From NCBI GenBank assembly GCA_039931775.1, contig JBDTRG010000121.1, forward strand, positions 1 through 64,000: DNA of 64,000 nucleotides, in the 5' to 3' direction. This stretch comes from CAIWHR01 sp039931775. GTDB taxonomy: Bacteria; Pseudomonadota; Gammaproteobacteria; Burkholderiales; Casimicrobiaceae. The notes under the pieces are model-generated. The model was not told where the DNA came from and made no database searches. It worked only from the letters and a program-made list of their open reading frames with translations. Positions 15,856 through 25,291 of this stretch are shown in pieces; the stretch's first letter is position 1, and each line of letters begins with the position of its first letter. The position numbers and the translations under genes are program-made.

Positions 15856-17532
15856 ATGTCGCAGCATACCCACACCGATGCGCGGACGACCGCGCCCCCT
15901 GTCCCGCTCAAGGGCATCGCGCTGTTGCAGGATCCGGCGCTCAACAAGGGAACCGCGTTCACCGAAACGGAACGTGACTCGCTCGGGCTCCGCGGCCTGT
16001 TGCCGCCCTTCGTCGCGTCGCAGGAGGACCAGCTCGCGCGCGTGCTCGAGAATTTCCGCCGCAAATCGACTGACCTCGAGAAATACATCAACCTGCGCGC
16101 GCTGCACGACCGCAACGAAACGCTCTTCTTCCGACTGATCACCGAGCATCCGGACGAGATGATGCCGATCATCTACACGCCGACGGTCGGACTGGCGTGC
16201 CAGCGGTACACGCACATCTTCCAGCGACCGCACGGCATCTTCGTCAGCGCCGACGACCGCGGGCGCGTCAGAGAGGTGCTCGCCAACTGGCCGCGACGCG
16301 AAGTGGCGATCATCGTGGTCAGCGACGGCGAGCGGATCCTCGGCCTAGGAGATCTTGGCGCCAATGGCATGGGCATCCCCGTCGGCAAGCTCGCGCTGTA
16401 CACCGCGTGCGCAGGCGTCCACCCCACGGCCTGCCTGCCGGTGCTTCTCGACGCGGGGACGAACAACTCGGAACTGCTCGACGACCCGCTCTACATCGGT
16501 CTCCATCAGCCGCGACTGCGCGGCGATGCCTATGACGCGCTCGTCGAGGAGTTCGTAGTCGCGGCCGGCGAGCAGTTTCCGGGCGTGGTGATCCAGTTCG
16601 AGGATTTCGCGAGCCAGAACGCGTTCCGCCTGCTGAAGAAATATCGCGACCGGATTCCGACGTTCAACGACGACATCCAAGGGACGGCGGCGGTCGCGTT
16701 GTCGGGAATCCTTACGGCACTGCGGATCACCGGCGGCACGCTGGCCGGGCAGACGATTCTGTTCCAGGGCGCCGGCGAAGCGGCAACGGGGATAGCCGAC
16801 CTTGCCGTCGAGGCCATGGTCGCAACGGGATTGAGTGCCGACAAGGCGCGGCAGCGCTGCTGGCTGTTCGATTCGAAGGGCCTGGTCGTGACGCAACGCG
16901 GTGACCTCGCGGCGCACAAGGTTCCCTACGCGCACGATCACCCGCCGGTCGGTACGCTGCTCGACGCGGTAAAGGCATTGCGTCCGACCGCGATCATCGG
17001 CGTCGCCGCGGTCGGAGGCGCCTTCACCGAGGACGTCGTGCGCGCCATGGCCGCGCAGAACGCGCGCCCGATCGTGTTTGCGCTGTCGAACCCCACGTCG
17101 AAGGCGGAATGCACGGCCGCGCAGGCGTATCGCTGGTCGGACGGGCGTGCGCTCTTTGCCTGCGGTTCTCCTTTCGATCCGGTGACGCTGAACGGAGAGT
17201 CCTTCGTGCCGCGGCAAGGCAACAACTCGTACATTTTCCCCGGGGTCGGCCTGGGGGTCATCGCTACGAAGGCGAGCCGCGTGACCGACGAGATGTTCAT
17301 GGCGGCTGCGCACACGCTCGCCGAACAGGTCACGCAGGACGACCTTCTGCAAGGCAGCCTCTTTCCGCCGCTCAAGAGCATCCGCGACGTCTCGGCGCGC
17401 ATCGCGGCAACCGTGGCCGCGGTTGCCTACCGACAAGGGCTCGCCCACGAGCCGCAGCCCGCCGACCTGCTTCAATTCGTGAAATCGCGAATGTACGAAC
17501 CGCGCTACGTCGACTACGTGGCGGGGAAGTAA
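15856..17532 (+). CDS. maeA: NAD-dependent malic enzyme
   Basis: 558 residues, typical of long malic enzymes. Motifs: 'YTPTVGLACQRYTHIF', 'GERILGLGDLGANGMGIP', 'FNDDIQGTAAVALSG' (metal binding) and the dinucleotide site 'FQGAGEAATGIADL'. It converts malate to pyruvate and CO2. A strong GGGAGGAAAAG ribosome-binding site precedes the ATG. It follows the POR operon by 43 bp in the same direction, so its pyruvate may be the POR substrate. Cofactor preference (NAD versus NADP) cannot be read with certainty. Confidence 0.93.
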   Translation: MSQHTHTDARTTAPPVPLKGIALLQDPALNKGTAFTETERDSLGLRGLLPPFVASQEDQLARVLENFRRKSTDLEKYINLRALHDRNETLFFRLITEHPDEMMPIIYTPTVGLACQRYTHIFQRPHGIFVSADDRGRVREVLANWPRREVAIIVVSDGERILGLGDLGANGMGIPVGKLALYTACAGVHPTACLPVLLDAGTNNSELLDDPLYIGLHQPRLRGDAYDALVEEFVVAAGEQFPGVVIQFEDFASQNAFRLLKKYRDRIPTFNDDIQGTAAVALSGILTALRITGGTLAGQTILFQGAGEAATGIADLAVEAMVATGLSADKARQRCWLFDSKGLVVTQRGDLAAHKVPYAHDHPPVGTLLDAVKALRPTAIIGVAAVGGAFTEDVVRAMAAQNARPIVFALSNPTSKAECTAAQAYRWSDGRALFACGSPFDPVTLNGESFVPRQGNNSYIFPGVGLGVIATKASRVTDEMFMAAAHTLAEQVTQDDLLQGSLFPPLKSIRDVSARIAATVAAVAYRQGLAHEPQPADLLQFVKSRMYEPRYVDYVAGK

Positions 17533-17549
17533 CGCAAAGGCGAGGGATC

Positions 17550-18026
17550 ATGAAGGAAACCGTGCCGGAAATGCTCCGCCACCACCCGTTCGTGAGTGAG
17601 TTCGAGCCACGCCACGTCGAGAAGCTCGCGGCAATGGCGAAGGACGTCCGCTTCGAGCGGGATCAGATCGTCTTCCGCGAGGGTGACGAGTGCTCGGATT
17701 TCTACATGATCGTCAGCGGCCTGGTCGCCCTCGAGATCGCTGCGCCGGGCCACATCTTCCGCGTGCAGACACTGTTTGCCGGCGACGAGTTGGGGTGGTC
17801 TGCGTTGCTGATGGGCCGGGGCAAGCACTTCCAGGCCCGCACGCTCGAGAATGTCCATGCGCTGGCGTTCGAGGGCGCCGAGCTGCTCGCCGCATGTCGG
17901 GACGACCCTCATTTCGGCTTCATCCTGATGCAACGGCTGCTGGGCGTGGTTGCCGAGCGTCTGCAGGCGACGCGGTTGCAGCTACTCGACATGTACTCGC
18001 CGGTTGCTGCACGGGCCGGGGCGTAG
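17550..18026 (+). CDS. Stand-alone cyclic-nucleotide-binding domain protein
   Basis: 158 residues forming one cNMP-binding (CRP-like) beta-barrel: 'VRFERDQIVFREGDECSDFYMIVSGLVALE' spread over the barrel, 'FAGDELGWSAL' at the phosphate-cassette position. There is no helix-turn-helix, so it is not a transcription factor by itself. It follows malic enzyme by 17 bp. A second such protein is at 39829. Possible role: redox or nucleotide-dependent regulation of neighbouring enzymes (inference). Confidence 0.8.
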   Translation: MKETVPEMLRHHPFVSEFEPRHVEKLAAMAKDVRFERDQIVFREGDECSDFYMIVSGLVALEIAAPGHIFRVQTLFAGDELGWSALLMGRGKHFQARTLENVHALAFEGAELLAACRDDPHFGFILMQRLLGVVAERLQATRLQLLDMYSPVAARAGA

Positions 18027-18038
18027 TCTCCAGAGTTT

Positions 18039-18329
18039 CTACGAAGGGCCAGGCGTCGGATCGCCTGGTAGCGGTGCGAGATGGCTCTTCGGATGGTTGT
18101 CGGCCAAGTGCATGAGGATGGCCGCACTCTCGGTCATGACCTCGCCGCTTGGGAGCACCCGCGTTGGGATCTGCCGCATGGGGTTGACGGGGGCAACTCG
18201 ATCCCGAGCGACTTCTTCTGCCCAGGTCGCACCTTCCACGAGCGTGTAGGGGATGCCCAGCAGCGTCATCGCCGCTTCTACTGCGACCGAGCCCGATCCC
18301 TGGGCCCCATATAGAGTGATTTGAGTCAG
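18039..18329 (-). pseudogene. Decayed glutathione S-transferase (N-terminal domain only)
   Basis: About 96 residues match the thioredoxin-like domain of GSTs: 'ITLYGAQGSGSVAVEAAMTL', 'VNPMRQIPTRVLPSGE' and 'TESAAILMHLAD'. The natural start codon appears lost (a CTG stands where the Met should be) and the helical C-terminal domain is missing, the frame ending soon after 'LAPLPGDPT'. I therefore call it a remnant. It is convergent with the cNMP gene. Confidence 0.65.
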
Positions 18330-18444
18330 TTCGGGCCTCCCATGCCAAAGGTAGAGTTCCGGCGTACCAGTAAACGGCCCCGCCGACCCGGCCGAAGGCC
18401 CGCCGGCGGGACGTCCGCGTCGAACGCAAGGCCAGGCCTTTGTA

Positions 18445-18879
18445 TCAAAGCGCACCCTCGACGAGGGGCAACAAGCGCGAGTCCTCCAGAGCCGCTACGC
18501 GATGGCCAAGACCCGATATGTACTCTTGGTTAGACGCAAATGCGAGAAACGAGGCAGCGCTTGCTTGATGCACGAGCATCGCCGCGTCCCAACGCTCCTC
18601 GCCCGGGCCAATCAAGTATTGACCTCCGCGACCAAAAAACATCATCTTCCCGCCCGATCGATCCAGGTAAGGAAGTGTGTGTTCCATGTACAGCCGGTAA
18701 GCTGCCTCGCCCGAGATCGGCGATGGTGGCGAGAGGTTCGGTGTCGCTGAGTAGTCCGCGATGGAGCGGAATCGTAGGAGGTTAAGCATGACAACGCTCC
18801 CTGAAATGCCGCGTAAGAAAAATGCGCGGCCCGACTCCTGCGTAGGCTCCAGATAGGTTTGGTTGGTGTGCTTCGTCAC
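18445..18879 (-). CDS. DUF1330-like protein
   Basis: A 144-residue protein with the alpha/beta-barrel (dimeric ferredoxin-like) features of DUF1330: 'VVMLNLLRFRSIADYS', 'AYRLYMEHTLPYLDRSGGKM' and 'MLVHQASAASFLAFASN'. Such proteins are small, cytosolic and mostly uncharacterised. GTG start at 18879. It lies next to the GST remnant, downstream of nuo and unrelated to it by apparent function. Confidence 0.65.
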   Translation of the reverse strand: MTKHTNQTYLEPTQESGRAFFLRGISGSVVMLNLLRFRSIADYSATPNLSPPSPISGEAAYRLYMEHTLPYLDRSGGKMMFFGRGGQYLIGPGEERWDAAMLVHQASAASFLAFASNQEYISGLGHRVAALEDSRLLPLVEGAL

Positions 18880-18990
18880 GATGCCCTCTCCGGCCTAACG
18901 TACCACCGAAGTCAAATGTGTCGCCGACGTCAAGGTGCCATTGGGGCATAGACCCAGCGCGCTGCCGCGAGCTTCCAAACCGGCAGCCTG

Positions 18991-19013
18991 CGAATTCGAA
19001 TGCCGGGAATTCG
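18991..19013 (-). terminator. Possible hairpin after nuoN
   Basis: CGAATTC (18991-18997) and GAATTCG (19007-19013) form a 7-bp stem with a 9-base loop, 3 bp past the nuoN stop. There is no T-run, so intrinsic termination is doubtful. Confidence 0.25.
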
Positions 19014-19016
19014 AGC

Positions 19017-20405
19017 TCAGAGATGGTCGATCACCCAGCCCGGAAACACTGCGATCGCGACCGTTAGCACCAGGCAGAGGAAGGTCGCACCCAGAGTGAG
19101 GCCGCCAGTGGAGCGCTGCTTGACCTCGGGTTCCTCGGTGCTCATGAACATATACTGGATTACGCGCAGGTAGAAGTAGATCCCCAGGTAGCTGCCGACC
19201 AATCCCAGCACCGCGTAGACCGTGTACCCGGCCGCGAACACGTTCCTGAAGATAAGGAATTTGGCGACGAAGCCGGGGAACGGCGGGATACCGGCCAGCG
19301 AAAGCATCGCGATCGCAATCATCACGGCGGCAAATGGCTTGCGGTGGAAAAGGCCCTTGAGGCTGTCGAGTCGATCCCGCGCGATGTCGTCCTCGGCGCG
19401 CGGCAGCGACGCGAACGCCAGCAGGTTCATGATCCCGTACGCGACGACGTAGAAAGCCACCGCCTGGAAGCGGCCGTCGCCGTCGCCCAGGAAGGCATAG
19501 AACAGGTAGCCGGCGTGCGCGATCGACGAGTAGGCGATCATCCGGCGGAAGCTCTGCTGGCGCATCGCCGCCAGGTTGCCCCACACGATCGACAGCAATG
19601 GCAGGATTGCGAGGACGTCGGCTATCGGCGGCGCGATCGGCGCGCTGCCGAACAGCCGCACCGCGGCCAGCAGCACGCCCGCCTTGATGATCGTAGCCAT
19701 GTACGCAGTCACCGGGACTGGCGCGGCTTCGTACGCATCGGGCGCCCACGCGTGGAACGGAACGATGGCGGCCTTGAGGTAAAACGCGACAACCACCAGC
19801 ACGACGGCCGCGCTGGCCATGGCGTCGGACGAACTCAATGCTGCCCCGAACGCGGAGAGTGCAAGCGATCCGCCGCTACCGTAAAGCAGCGATGCGCCCA
19901 TCAGTAGCGTCGCCGTCGCGGTGCCGCCGAGCACGAGGTATTTCAATGCGCCCTCGGCGCTTCGCGGCCGCCGATAATCGACGAGCACGAGTGCGTACAC
20001 CGGCAGCGACATCAGTTCGAGCCCGAGGAAAAGCGTCAGGAAGCTGTCGGCGGACAGCAACAGGCAGACGCCATACAGCGAGGACAGAAGCAGCACCGAA
20101 TACGCGCGTTCGCCCGCCTCGTCGCGCGAGATCAGCAACACCGGCACCGCGAGCGCGAGAACGATCGCCTTGGCGAGCAGCGCCGCCGGGCCAACGGAGT
20201 AGTGGTCCGTGAAGGCCGCGAACGCGAATCCGCTCAACGACAGCCATGCCGCGACCGCCGCAGCCGCGACGACGGCGGCCAGCGACACCAGGAAAGCACC
20301 CTCCTTCCTGGCGGGCGCCGCGCTCTGGAGCGCGACGAGGAGCACGATGCCGGCGAGCAGGAAATGCTCGGGCAGCATGGCGATGGCAGAATCGACCCAG
20401 TTCAT
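19017..20405 (-). CDS. nuoN: NADH-quinone oxidoreductase subunit N
   Basis: 462 residues, about 14 membrane helices, antiporter-like subunit of the proton-pumping arm. 'VVAFYLKAAIVPFHAWAPDAYEAAP' region carries the conserved lysine and His-Trp-Asp surroundings (written here as two parts: 'FYLKAAIVPFH' and 'WAPDAYEAAP'), plus 'MIAYSSIAHAGY'. ATG at 20405 overlaps the nuoM stop (ATGA). Last gene of the 14-gene operon. Confidence 0.93.
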   Translation of the reverse strand: MNWVDSAIAMLPEHFLLAGIVLLVALQSAAPARKEGAFLVSLAAVVAAAAVAAWLSLSGFAFAAFTDHYSVGPAALLAKAIVLALAVPVLLISRDEAGERAYSVLLLSSLYGVCLLLSADSFLTLFLGLELMSLPVYALVLVDYRRPRSAEGALKYLVLGGTATATLLMGASLLYGSGGSLALSAFGAALSSSDAMASAAVVLVVVAFYLKAAIVPFHAWAPDAYEAAPVPVTAYMATIIKAGVLLAAVRLFGSAPIAPPIADVLAILPLLSIVWGNLAAMRQQSFRRMIAYSSIAHAGYLFYAFLGDGDGRFQAVAFYVVAYGIMNLLAFASLPRAEDDIARDRLDSLKGLFHRKPFAAVMIAIAMLSLAGIPPFPGFVAKFLIFRNVFAAGYTVYAVLGLVGSYLGIYFYLRVIQYMFMSTEEPEVKQRSTGGLTLGATFLCLVLTVAIAVFPGWVIDHL

Positions 20406-22018
20406 TTCGTCCGTGATGAAACAGGCAGCGTGACTGGCAGGGGTGACGAACCTGGCGGCGATGATGGCTCGGAGCGGTGCGCCGAGACCGATACGCCAGT
20501 CCTTTCCTCGGCGACCAGCTGCTGGTATTGCCGCGCCGCGAGCTCGGTCTTGCGCATCGGCTCGTCGGGAAAGAGCCCCAACCAGAAGACGGCGGCGATG
20601 ATGGCCGCCAGGATGGACTTCTCGCGCAGCGTGATGTCGGCGAGCGGCAGGTGCGGCGCCTTTGCCGCGCCGAACAGAAAGCGCTGCGCGAACCACAGCA
20701 TGTACAGCGCGCCCAGTACGACACCCAAGACGGCGGATGCGCTCAATACCATCGGATAGACGGCGCCGTCCACGTACTGCGGCCACGCCGCCCTGAACGC
20801 ACCCAGCAGGACCAGGAACTCGCCGGTGAATCCACTCGTCGTCGGCAGCCCGATCGACGCAAGCGTCAGCAGCGCGAAGAACACCGAGTAGACCGGCAGC
20901 AGCTTGGCGAGTCCACCGTAGGCGGCGAGCTCGCGGGTGTGGCAGCGCTCATAGATCATGCCGACCATCAGGAAGAGCCCGCCGGCGACCAGCCCGTGGC
21001 TCACCATCTGCATCATCGCGCCCTGGATGCCGATGAGGTCGAGACTGACGAGCCCGAGCATCACGTAGCCGAGGTGGCTGATCGACGAGTAGGCGATGAT
21101 CTTCTTGATGTCGGTCTGCACCAGCGCGAGGCACGCGCCGTAAATGATGCTGACGACGGCGAGGGTCCCGAACACCGGCGCGAAAAGCCGTGTCGCGTCG
21201 GGAAACAGCGGAAAGGCGAGCTTCATGAAGCCGTACGTCCCCATCTTCAGCAGCACGCCCGCGAGGATCACCGAGCCCGCCGTCGGCGCCTCGACGTGCG
21301 CGTCCGGCAGCCATGTGTGCAGCGGGACGATGGGCACCTTGATCGCGAAGGACAGCGCGAAGGCGGCGAGCAGTACCGTTTGCACGGAAAGCGGCAGCTC
21401 CGCACGGTACAGGTCGGCGAAAGCGAACGACGTGATGCCGGTCGTAGTGTTCAGCGAATAGACGAGATAGATCACCGCGGCGAGCATCAGGATGCTGCCG
21501 AACGCCGTGTACAGCACGAACTTCAGCGTCGCGTAGATGCGCCGCTCGCCGCCCCAGATGCCAATGATGAGGAACAGCGGGACGAGCATCGTCTCCCAGA
21601 ACAGGTAGAAGACGAACAGATCCTGCGCGACGAACGTGCCGAGCATCGCGAACTGAAGCGCGAACACCATCGCGTAGAAAAGCTTCACGTCCTTCTGGAT
21701 GGCGGTGAACGCGCCCGCGACGACCAGCGGGCCCAGGAACGCGGTCAGAAGGACGAGCAGCACGTTGTAGCCGTCGAGGCCGATCTGGTAGTAGACGCCC
21801 CAGGCGGCGATCCACGGCAGCCGCGTCTCGAACTGCAGGCCATCGAGCGACGCGTCGTAGCGCACGTAGAGCAACGCGGTCAGGACAAATCCCGCGATCA
21901 TCACCGCGAGGGAGAGTCCGCGCACGAGGTCGTCGCGGCGCGGCGGCAGCACGATGATCGCGGCGATGCCGGCGACGGGCAGGAACAGGACGAGGTTGAG
22001 GAGTCCGGCGTCACCCAT
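20402..22018 (-). CDS. nuoM: NADH-quinone oxidoreductase subunit M
   Basis: 538 residues, antiporter-like membrane subunit. Key lysine/glutamate helices: 'FVFYLFWETMLVPLFLI' (conserved Glu), 'IKVPIVPLHTWLPDAHVEAP' and 'IIAYSSISHLGYV'. Start ATG 22018 overlaps the nuoL end by 8 bp. Pumps protons as part of complex I. Confidence 0.95.
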   Translation of the reverse strand: MGDAGLLNLVLFLPVAGIAAIIVLPPRRDDLVRGLSLAVMIAGFVLTALLYVRYDASLDGLQFETRLPWIAAWGVYYQIGLDGYNVLLVLLTAFLGPLVVAGAFTAIQKDVKLFYAMVFALQFAMLGTFVAQDLFVFYLFWETMLVPLFLIIGIWGGERRIYATLKFVLYTAFGSILMLAAVIYLVYSLNTTTGITSFAFADLYRAELPLSVQTVLLAAFALSFAIKVPIVPLHTWLPDAHVEAPTAGSVILAGVLLKMGTYGFMKLAFPLFPDATRLFAPVFGTLAVVSIIYGACLALVQTDIKKIIAYSSISHLGYVMLGLVSLDLIGIQGAMMQMVSHGLVAGGLFLMVGMIYERCHTRELAAYGGLAKLLPVYSVFFALLTLASIGLPTTSGFTGEFLVLLGAFRAAWPQYVDGAVYPMVLSASAVLGVVLGALYMLWFAQRFLFGAAKAPHLPLADITLREKSILAAIIAAVFWLGLFPDEPMRKTELAARQYQQLVAEERTGVSVSAHRSEPSSPPGSSPLPVTLPVSSRTK

Positions 22019-23891
22019 GGCGCCAGCCCCAGGCAAGCGAGGCGATGATCCCGAGCAGCACGAAGAGCGCATACAGGTGCAGGCTGCCGTTCTGTACCCG
22101 CGAGAGTCCACCGGCGGTCCGCCGTCCCAGCGCGGCGAGGCCGTGCAGCGTGCCATCGAAAAGCTGTCGGTCACCAATGCGCAGGAAAACGCGATCGGAG
22201 ATCCAGTAGAGGGGCCGCGCGATCAACGCGTCGTACGCCTCGTCGACGAAGTACTTTCCGCAGAGCACGCGATACAAGCCCGGGAATCGGCGGCGCAGGG
22301 CTTCGGCGCGGGCCCCCGCGTCGCCATACACGAACGCGGCAGCGGCCAGCCCGGCGAACGCGACGACGACCGACATCACGACCAGCGGAGTCTCGAAGTA
22401 CTCGAGCTCGTGCGCAACCTCGGGCAGCGGCAGCATCGGTGCGAGATAGTGCGGAATCGACAGGAAGCCGCCGATCGCGGACAGCACGGCCAGCACGACC
22501 AGCACGCCGGTCATCGACAGCGGCGACTCGTGCACGTGATGCTCGACTTCCGGGGTCATCCGCGACCGGCCGAAAAACGTGAGCCACAGCAGGCGGAACA
22601 TGTAGAACGCCGTGAGCAGCGCGGTCGTCGCGGCTACGGCGAAAAGCAGCGGGGATCCGCCGTGGCTGCTGGCGAACGCGTACCAGAGGATCTCGTCCTT
22701 CGAGAAGAACCCCGCAAGCGGCGGAATGCCGGCAATCGCCGCCGTGGCAACGGCAAACGTCGCGAAGGTGACGGGAATGCGGCGGGCGAGTCCGCCCATC
22801 TTGCGAATATCCTGCTCGCCACCCAGCGCATGGATCACGCTGCCGGCGCCGAGGAAGAGGCAGGCCTTGAAGAACGCGTGCGTGTAGACGTGGAAGATCG
22901 CCACCCCGTACGCGCCGACGCCCAGCGCCACGAACATGAATCCCAGCTGCGAGATAGTCGAGTAGGCGAGCACTTTCTTGATGTCGTTCTGCGCGACGGC
23001 GATCGTCGCCGCGAAGAGCGCGGTGAATACGCCGACCGCGGCGATCACCGCGCTCGCTTCCGGCGCATGCATATAGACACCCGACAGGCGCGCGACCAGA
23101 TAAACGCCGCCGGTCACCATCGTCGCCGCATGGATCAGCGCCGACACGGGGGTCGGGCCGGCCATCGCGTCCGGCAACCAGACGTACAGCGGGATCTGCG
23201 CCGACTTGCCCGACGCGCCGATGAACAGCAGGATGCCGAGGAGGCTCGCCGATACCGCCGGCGGCGAGGTGCCCATGAACGCCGCGTTGATGCGGTCCAT
23301 GTCGAGCGTGCCGAGCGCCTGGTAGACGAGGAACATACCGAGCAGGAAGCCGGCGTCGCCGATGCGGTTGGTGATGAAGGCCTTCTTGCCCGCTCGAGCC
23401 TTGTCCGGATCCTCGAACCAGAACCCGATCAGAAGGTACGACGCGAGGCCGACCCCTTCCCAGCCGACGAACAGCACGAGCATCGAGCGGCCCAGCACCA
23501 GAAGCAACATGAAGAACAGGAACAGGTTGAGATACGCGTAGTAGCGCGCATAACTCGAGTCCGCCTTCATGTAGCCGATCGAGTAGATGTGGATCAGCGA
23601 ACCCACGCCGGTCACGATCAGCACCATCACCGCCGTGAGCGCGTCGAAATAGAAGGCGATCTCGAATAGGCTGTCGCCGATCGCCGCCCAGGTGTAGGCC
23701 ACCTCGATGCGCGGCGCACCGCCGGCCGCCTGCAGATCCACCAGGCACTTGACCGCAACTGCGAACGCGAGAATCGGCAACCCGCAACCCACTGTCGAAA
23801 CGAACGCCTTGCCGAGCCGGTTGCCGGCGAGGCCGTTCAGCAAGAATCCGGCGAGCGGCAGCACGACGATCAGCGCAAGGAGGTGGCTCAC
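22011..23891 (-). CDS. nuoL: NADH-quinone oxidoreductase subunit L
   Basis: 626 residues, the distal antiporter-like subunit with the long lateral helix at the C-terminus. 'FVGWEGVGLASYLLIGFW', 'SAQIPLYVWLPDAMAGPTP' and 'VLAYSTISQLGFM' are diagnostic. It ends in 'IIASLAWGWRHG'. It sits between nuoK and nuoM in the standard order. Confidence 0.95.
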   Translation of the reverse strand: MSHLLALIVVLPLAGFLLNGLAGNRLGKAFVSTVGCGLPILAFAVAVKCLVDLQAAGGAPRIEVAYTWAAIGDSLFEIAFYFDALTAVMVLIVTGVGSLIHIYSIGYMKADSSYARYYAYLNLFLFFMLLLVLGRSMLVLFVGWEGVGLASYLLIGFWFEDPDKARAGKKAFITNRIGDAGFLLGMFLVYQALGTLDMDRINAAFMGTSPPAVSASLLGILLFIGASGKSAQIPLYVWLPDAMAGPTPVSALIHAATMVTGGVYLVARLSGVYMHAPEASAVIAAVGVFTALFAATIAVAQNDIKKVLAYSTISQLGFMFVALGVGAYGVAIFHVYTHAFFKACLFLGAGSVIHALGGEQDIRKMGGLARRIPVTFATFAVATAAIAGIPPLAGFFSKDEILWYAFASSHGGSPLLFAVAATTALLTAFYMFRLLWLTFFGRSRMTPEVEHHVHESPLSMTGVLVVLAVLSAIGGFLSIPHYLAPMLPLPEVAHELEYFETPLVVMSVVVAFAGLAAAAFVYGDAGARAEALRRRFPGLYRVLCGKYFVDEAYDALIARPLYWISDRVFLRIGDRQLFDGTLHGLAALGRRTAGGLSRVQNGSLHLYALFVLLGIIASLAWGWRHG

Positions 23892-23894
23892 CGG

Positions 23895-24197
23895 CTATCC
23901 CTTGAGTTCCGCGTATGCGTCGAGATCGAGTCCGTCCTTGCGGCGCACGAGCAGTAGCACGATCGGGATGGCGATCGCGATCTCGGCCGCGGCCACGACG
24001 AAGACGAGCAGCACGAGCACGGCCCCGGCGGCGGTGGCCTGCTGCTGCGCGAAGGTCACAAGGCTCAGGTTGACGCCGTTCAGCATGAGCTCCATGCACA
24101 TCAGCATCACGAGCACGTTGCGCCGAACGATGACGCCAAGGAGTCCCAGTGCAAAAAGCGCAATCGAGGTTGCGATCAGCATCTGCAGGTTATCCAC
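23895..24197 (-). CDS. nuoK: NADH-quinone oxidoreductase subunit K
   Basis: 100 residues, three membrane helices, with the conserved glutamates in 'MLMCMELMLNGVNL' and 'VAAAEIAIAIPIV'. Length and motifs are standard. The gene overlaps nuoJ by 8 bp and precedes nuoL by 3 bp. Confidence 0.95.
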   Translation of the reverse strand: MDNLQMLIATSIALFALGLLGVIVRRNVLVMLMCMELMLNGVNLSLVTFAQQQATAAGAVLVLLVFVVAAAEIAIAIPIVLLLVRRKDGLDLDAYAELKG

Positions 24198-24696
24198 GGT
24201 GTTTGCGTCCCACTTCGATGACGGCCAATGCCGCGACGACCGCCGCGACCAGCAGCACGGAAACGAGCTCGAAATGCAGCCAGTACTCGTTCAGGAACGT
24301 GACCGAGAATTCCTTCAGACCGAAGAGCATGACACCCGGCGCACTCTTCGCCTCCGGCAGCCCGCGCCACAGCGCGTGGGCAAGGATCGCGACGAACGCC
24401 ACCGCGGCCGCGACTCCGGGGACGAGCATCCGCGAGTAGCGACGGGTGAATGAGCGGTCGCGCACGTCGAGGAGCATGATCGCGTAGACCATGAACACCA
24501 TGACCGCGCCGACGTAGATCAGCACCTGGAAGACCGCGATGACGTGCACGCCGAGAAGCGCATAGATGCCGGCGAGCGAAATCATCGTCGCGGTCAGCGC
24601 GAGCGCAACGCGCATCGGATGGCGCAGCACGAGCATGAGGGCTGCTGCGGCGAGTGCCGTCGCCGCGAAAAGCCAAAGCAGCACGCTCTCGATCAT
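24190..24696 (-). CDS. nuoJ: NADH-quinone oxidoreductase subunit J
   Basis: 168 residues, five membrane helices. 'VFQVLIYVGAVMVFMVYAIML' contains the pi-bulge helix typical of NuoJ (listed as 'VLIYVGAVMVFMVYAIML'). ATG at 24696 overlaps the nuoI stop. Confidence 0.93.
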   Translation of the reverse strand: MIESVLLWLFAATALAAAALMLVLRHPMRVALALTATMISLAGIYALLGVHVIAVFQVLIYVGAVMVFMVYAIMLLDVRDRSFTRRYSRMLVPGVAAAVAFVAILAHALWRGLPEAKSAPGVMLFGLKEFSVTFLNEYWLHFELVSVLLVAAVVAALAVIEVGRKHRG

Positions 24697-25226
24697 GCGT
24701 TGTCCCTCGTCGCGGCGACAGCGCCCTTTGGCGGATACGGCTTGGCGACGTCGCTCTGCGGATTCCAGGTGAGGAGTTCGTCGAGCGACAGCCACAGCGT
24801 TCCCCGGTCGTACGTCGGCAGGTTCGGTACCTCCTTGACCATGCGGATCGCGTCCTCCGGACATGCCTCGACGCATAGCCCGCAGAAGATGCAGCGCGAA
24901 TAGTCGATCTCGAAGCGCACCGGGTATTTCGGGTGCGCCGGATCGTCGGGATCGAAAGCGGCCTCGATCTCGATCACCTTTGCCGGGCAGACGGTCGCGC
25001 ACATGTTGCAGGCGATGCACTGCGGCCGCCCATCGGGCCGCTGCGTGAGCACGTGCTTGCCGCGGTTGTTGGCGGCGTAGTCGGGGCGCGTTTCCTCGGG
25101 ATAGTAGGTGGTGAGCGCACCCTTGCGGAACGTCACCCAGCGCCACATGTTCGCCAGGAATACCCCGCCGGTGATGCCGAGGCCGCGCAGGATCTCGAAG
25201 AGGTACGCCCGCTCCCACCAGGTCAT
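24693..25226 (-). CDS. nuoI: NADH-quinone oxidoreductase subunit I
   Basis: 177 residues from the ATG at 25226, with two [4Fe-4S] motifs for clusters N6a and N6b: 'CIACNMCATVCP' and 'CIFCGLCVEACPEDAI'. An N-terminal helix ('LFEILRGLGITGGVFLANMW') anchors it to the membrane arm. An in-frame GTG near 25274 would add about 16 residues; I prefer the ATG. Confidence 0.94.
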   Translation of the reverse strand: MTWWERAYLFEILRGLGITGGVFLANMWRWVTFRKGALTTYYPEETRPDYAANNRGKHVLTQRPDGRPQCIACNMCATVCPAKVIEIEAAFDPDDPAHPKYPVRFEIDYSRCIFCGLCVEACPEDAIRMVKEVPNLPTYDRGTLWLSLDELLTWNPQSDVAKPYPPKGAVAATRDNA

Positions 25227-25291
25227 GGTCGGCCGGTTCCAGTACTGCTTGCGGCGATAGGGCTTGGTGGGCACGGTAGGGTCGTCGCGGG

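Noticed and set aside
20477..23669. Long plus-strand ORFs opposite nuoM and nuoL
   Set aside because: Highly charged composition is the complement of hydrophobic membrane helices; no motifs.
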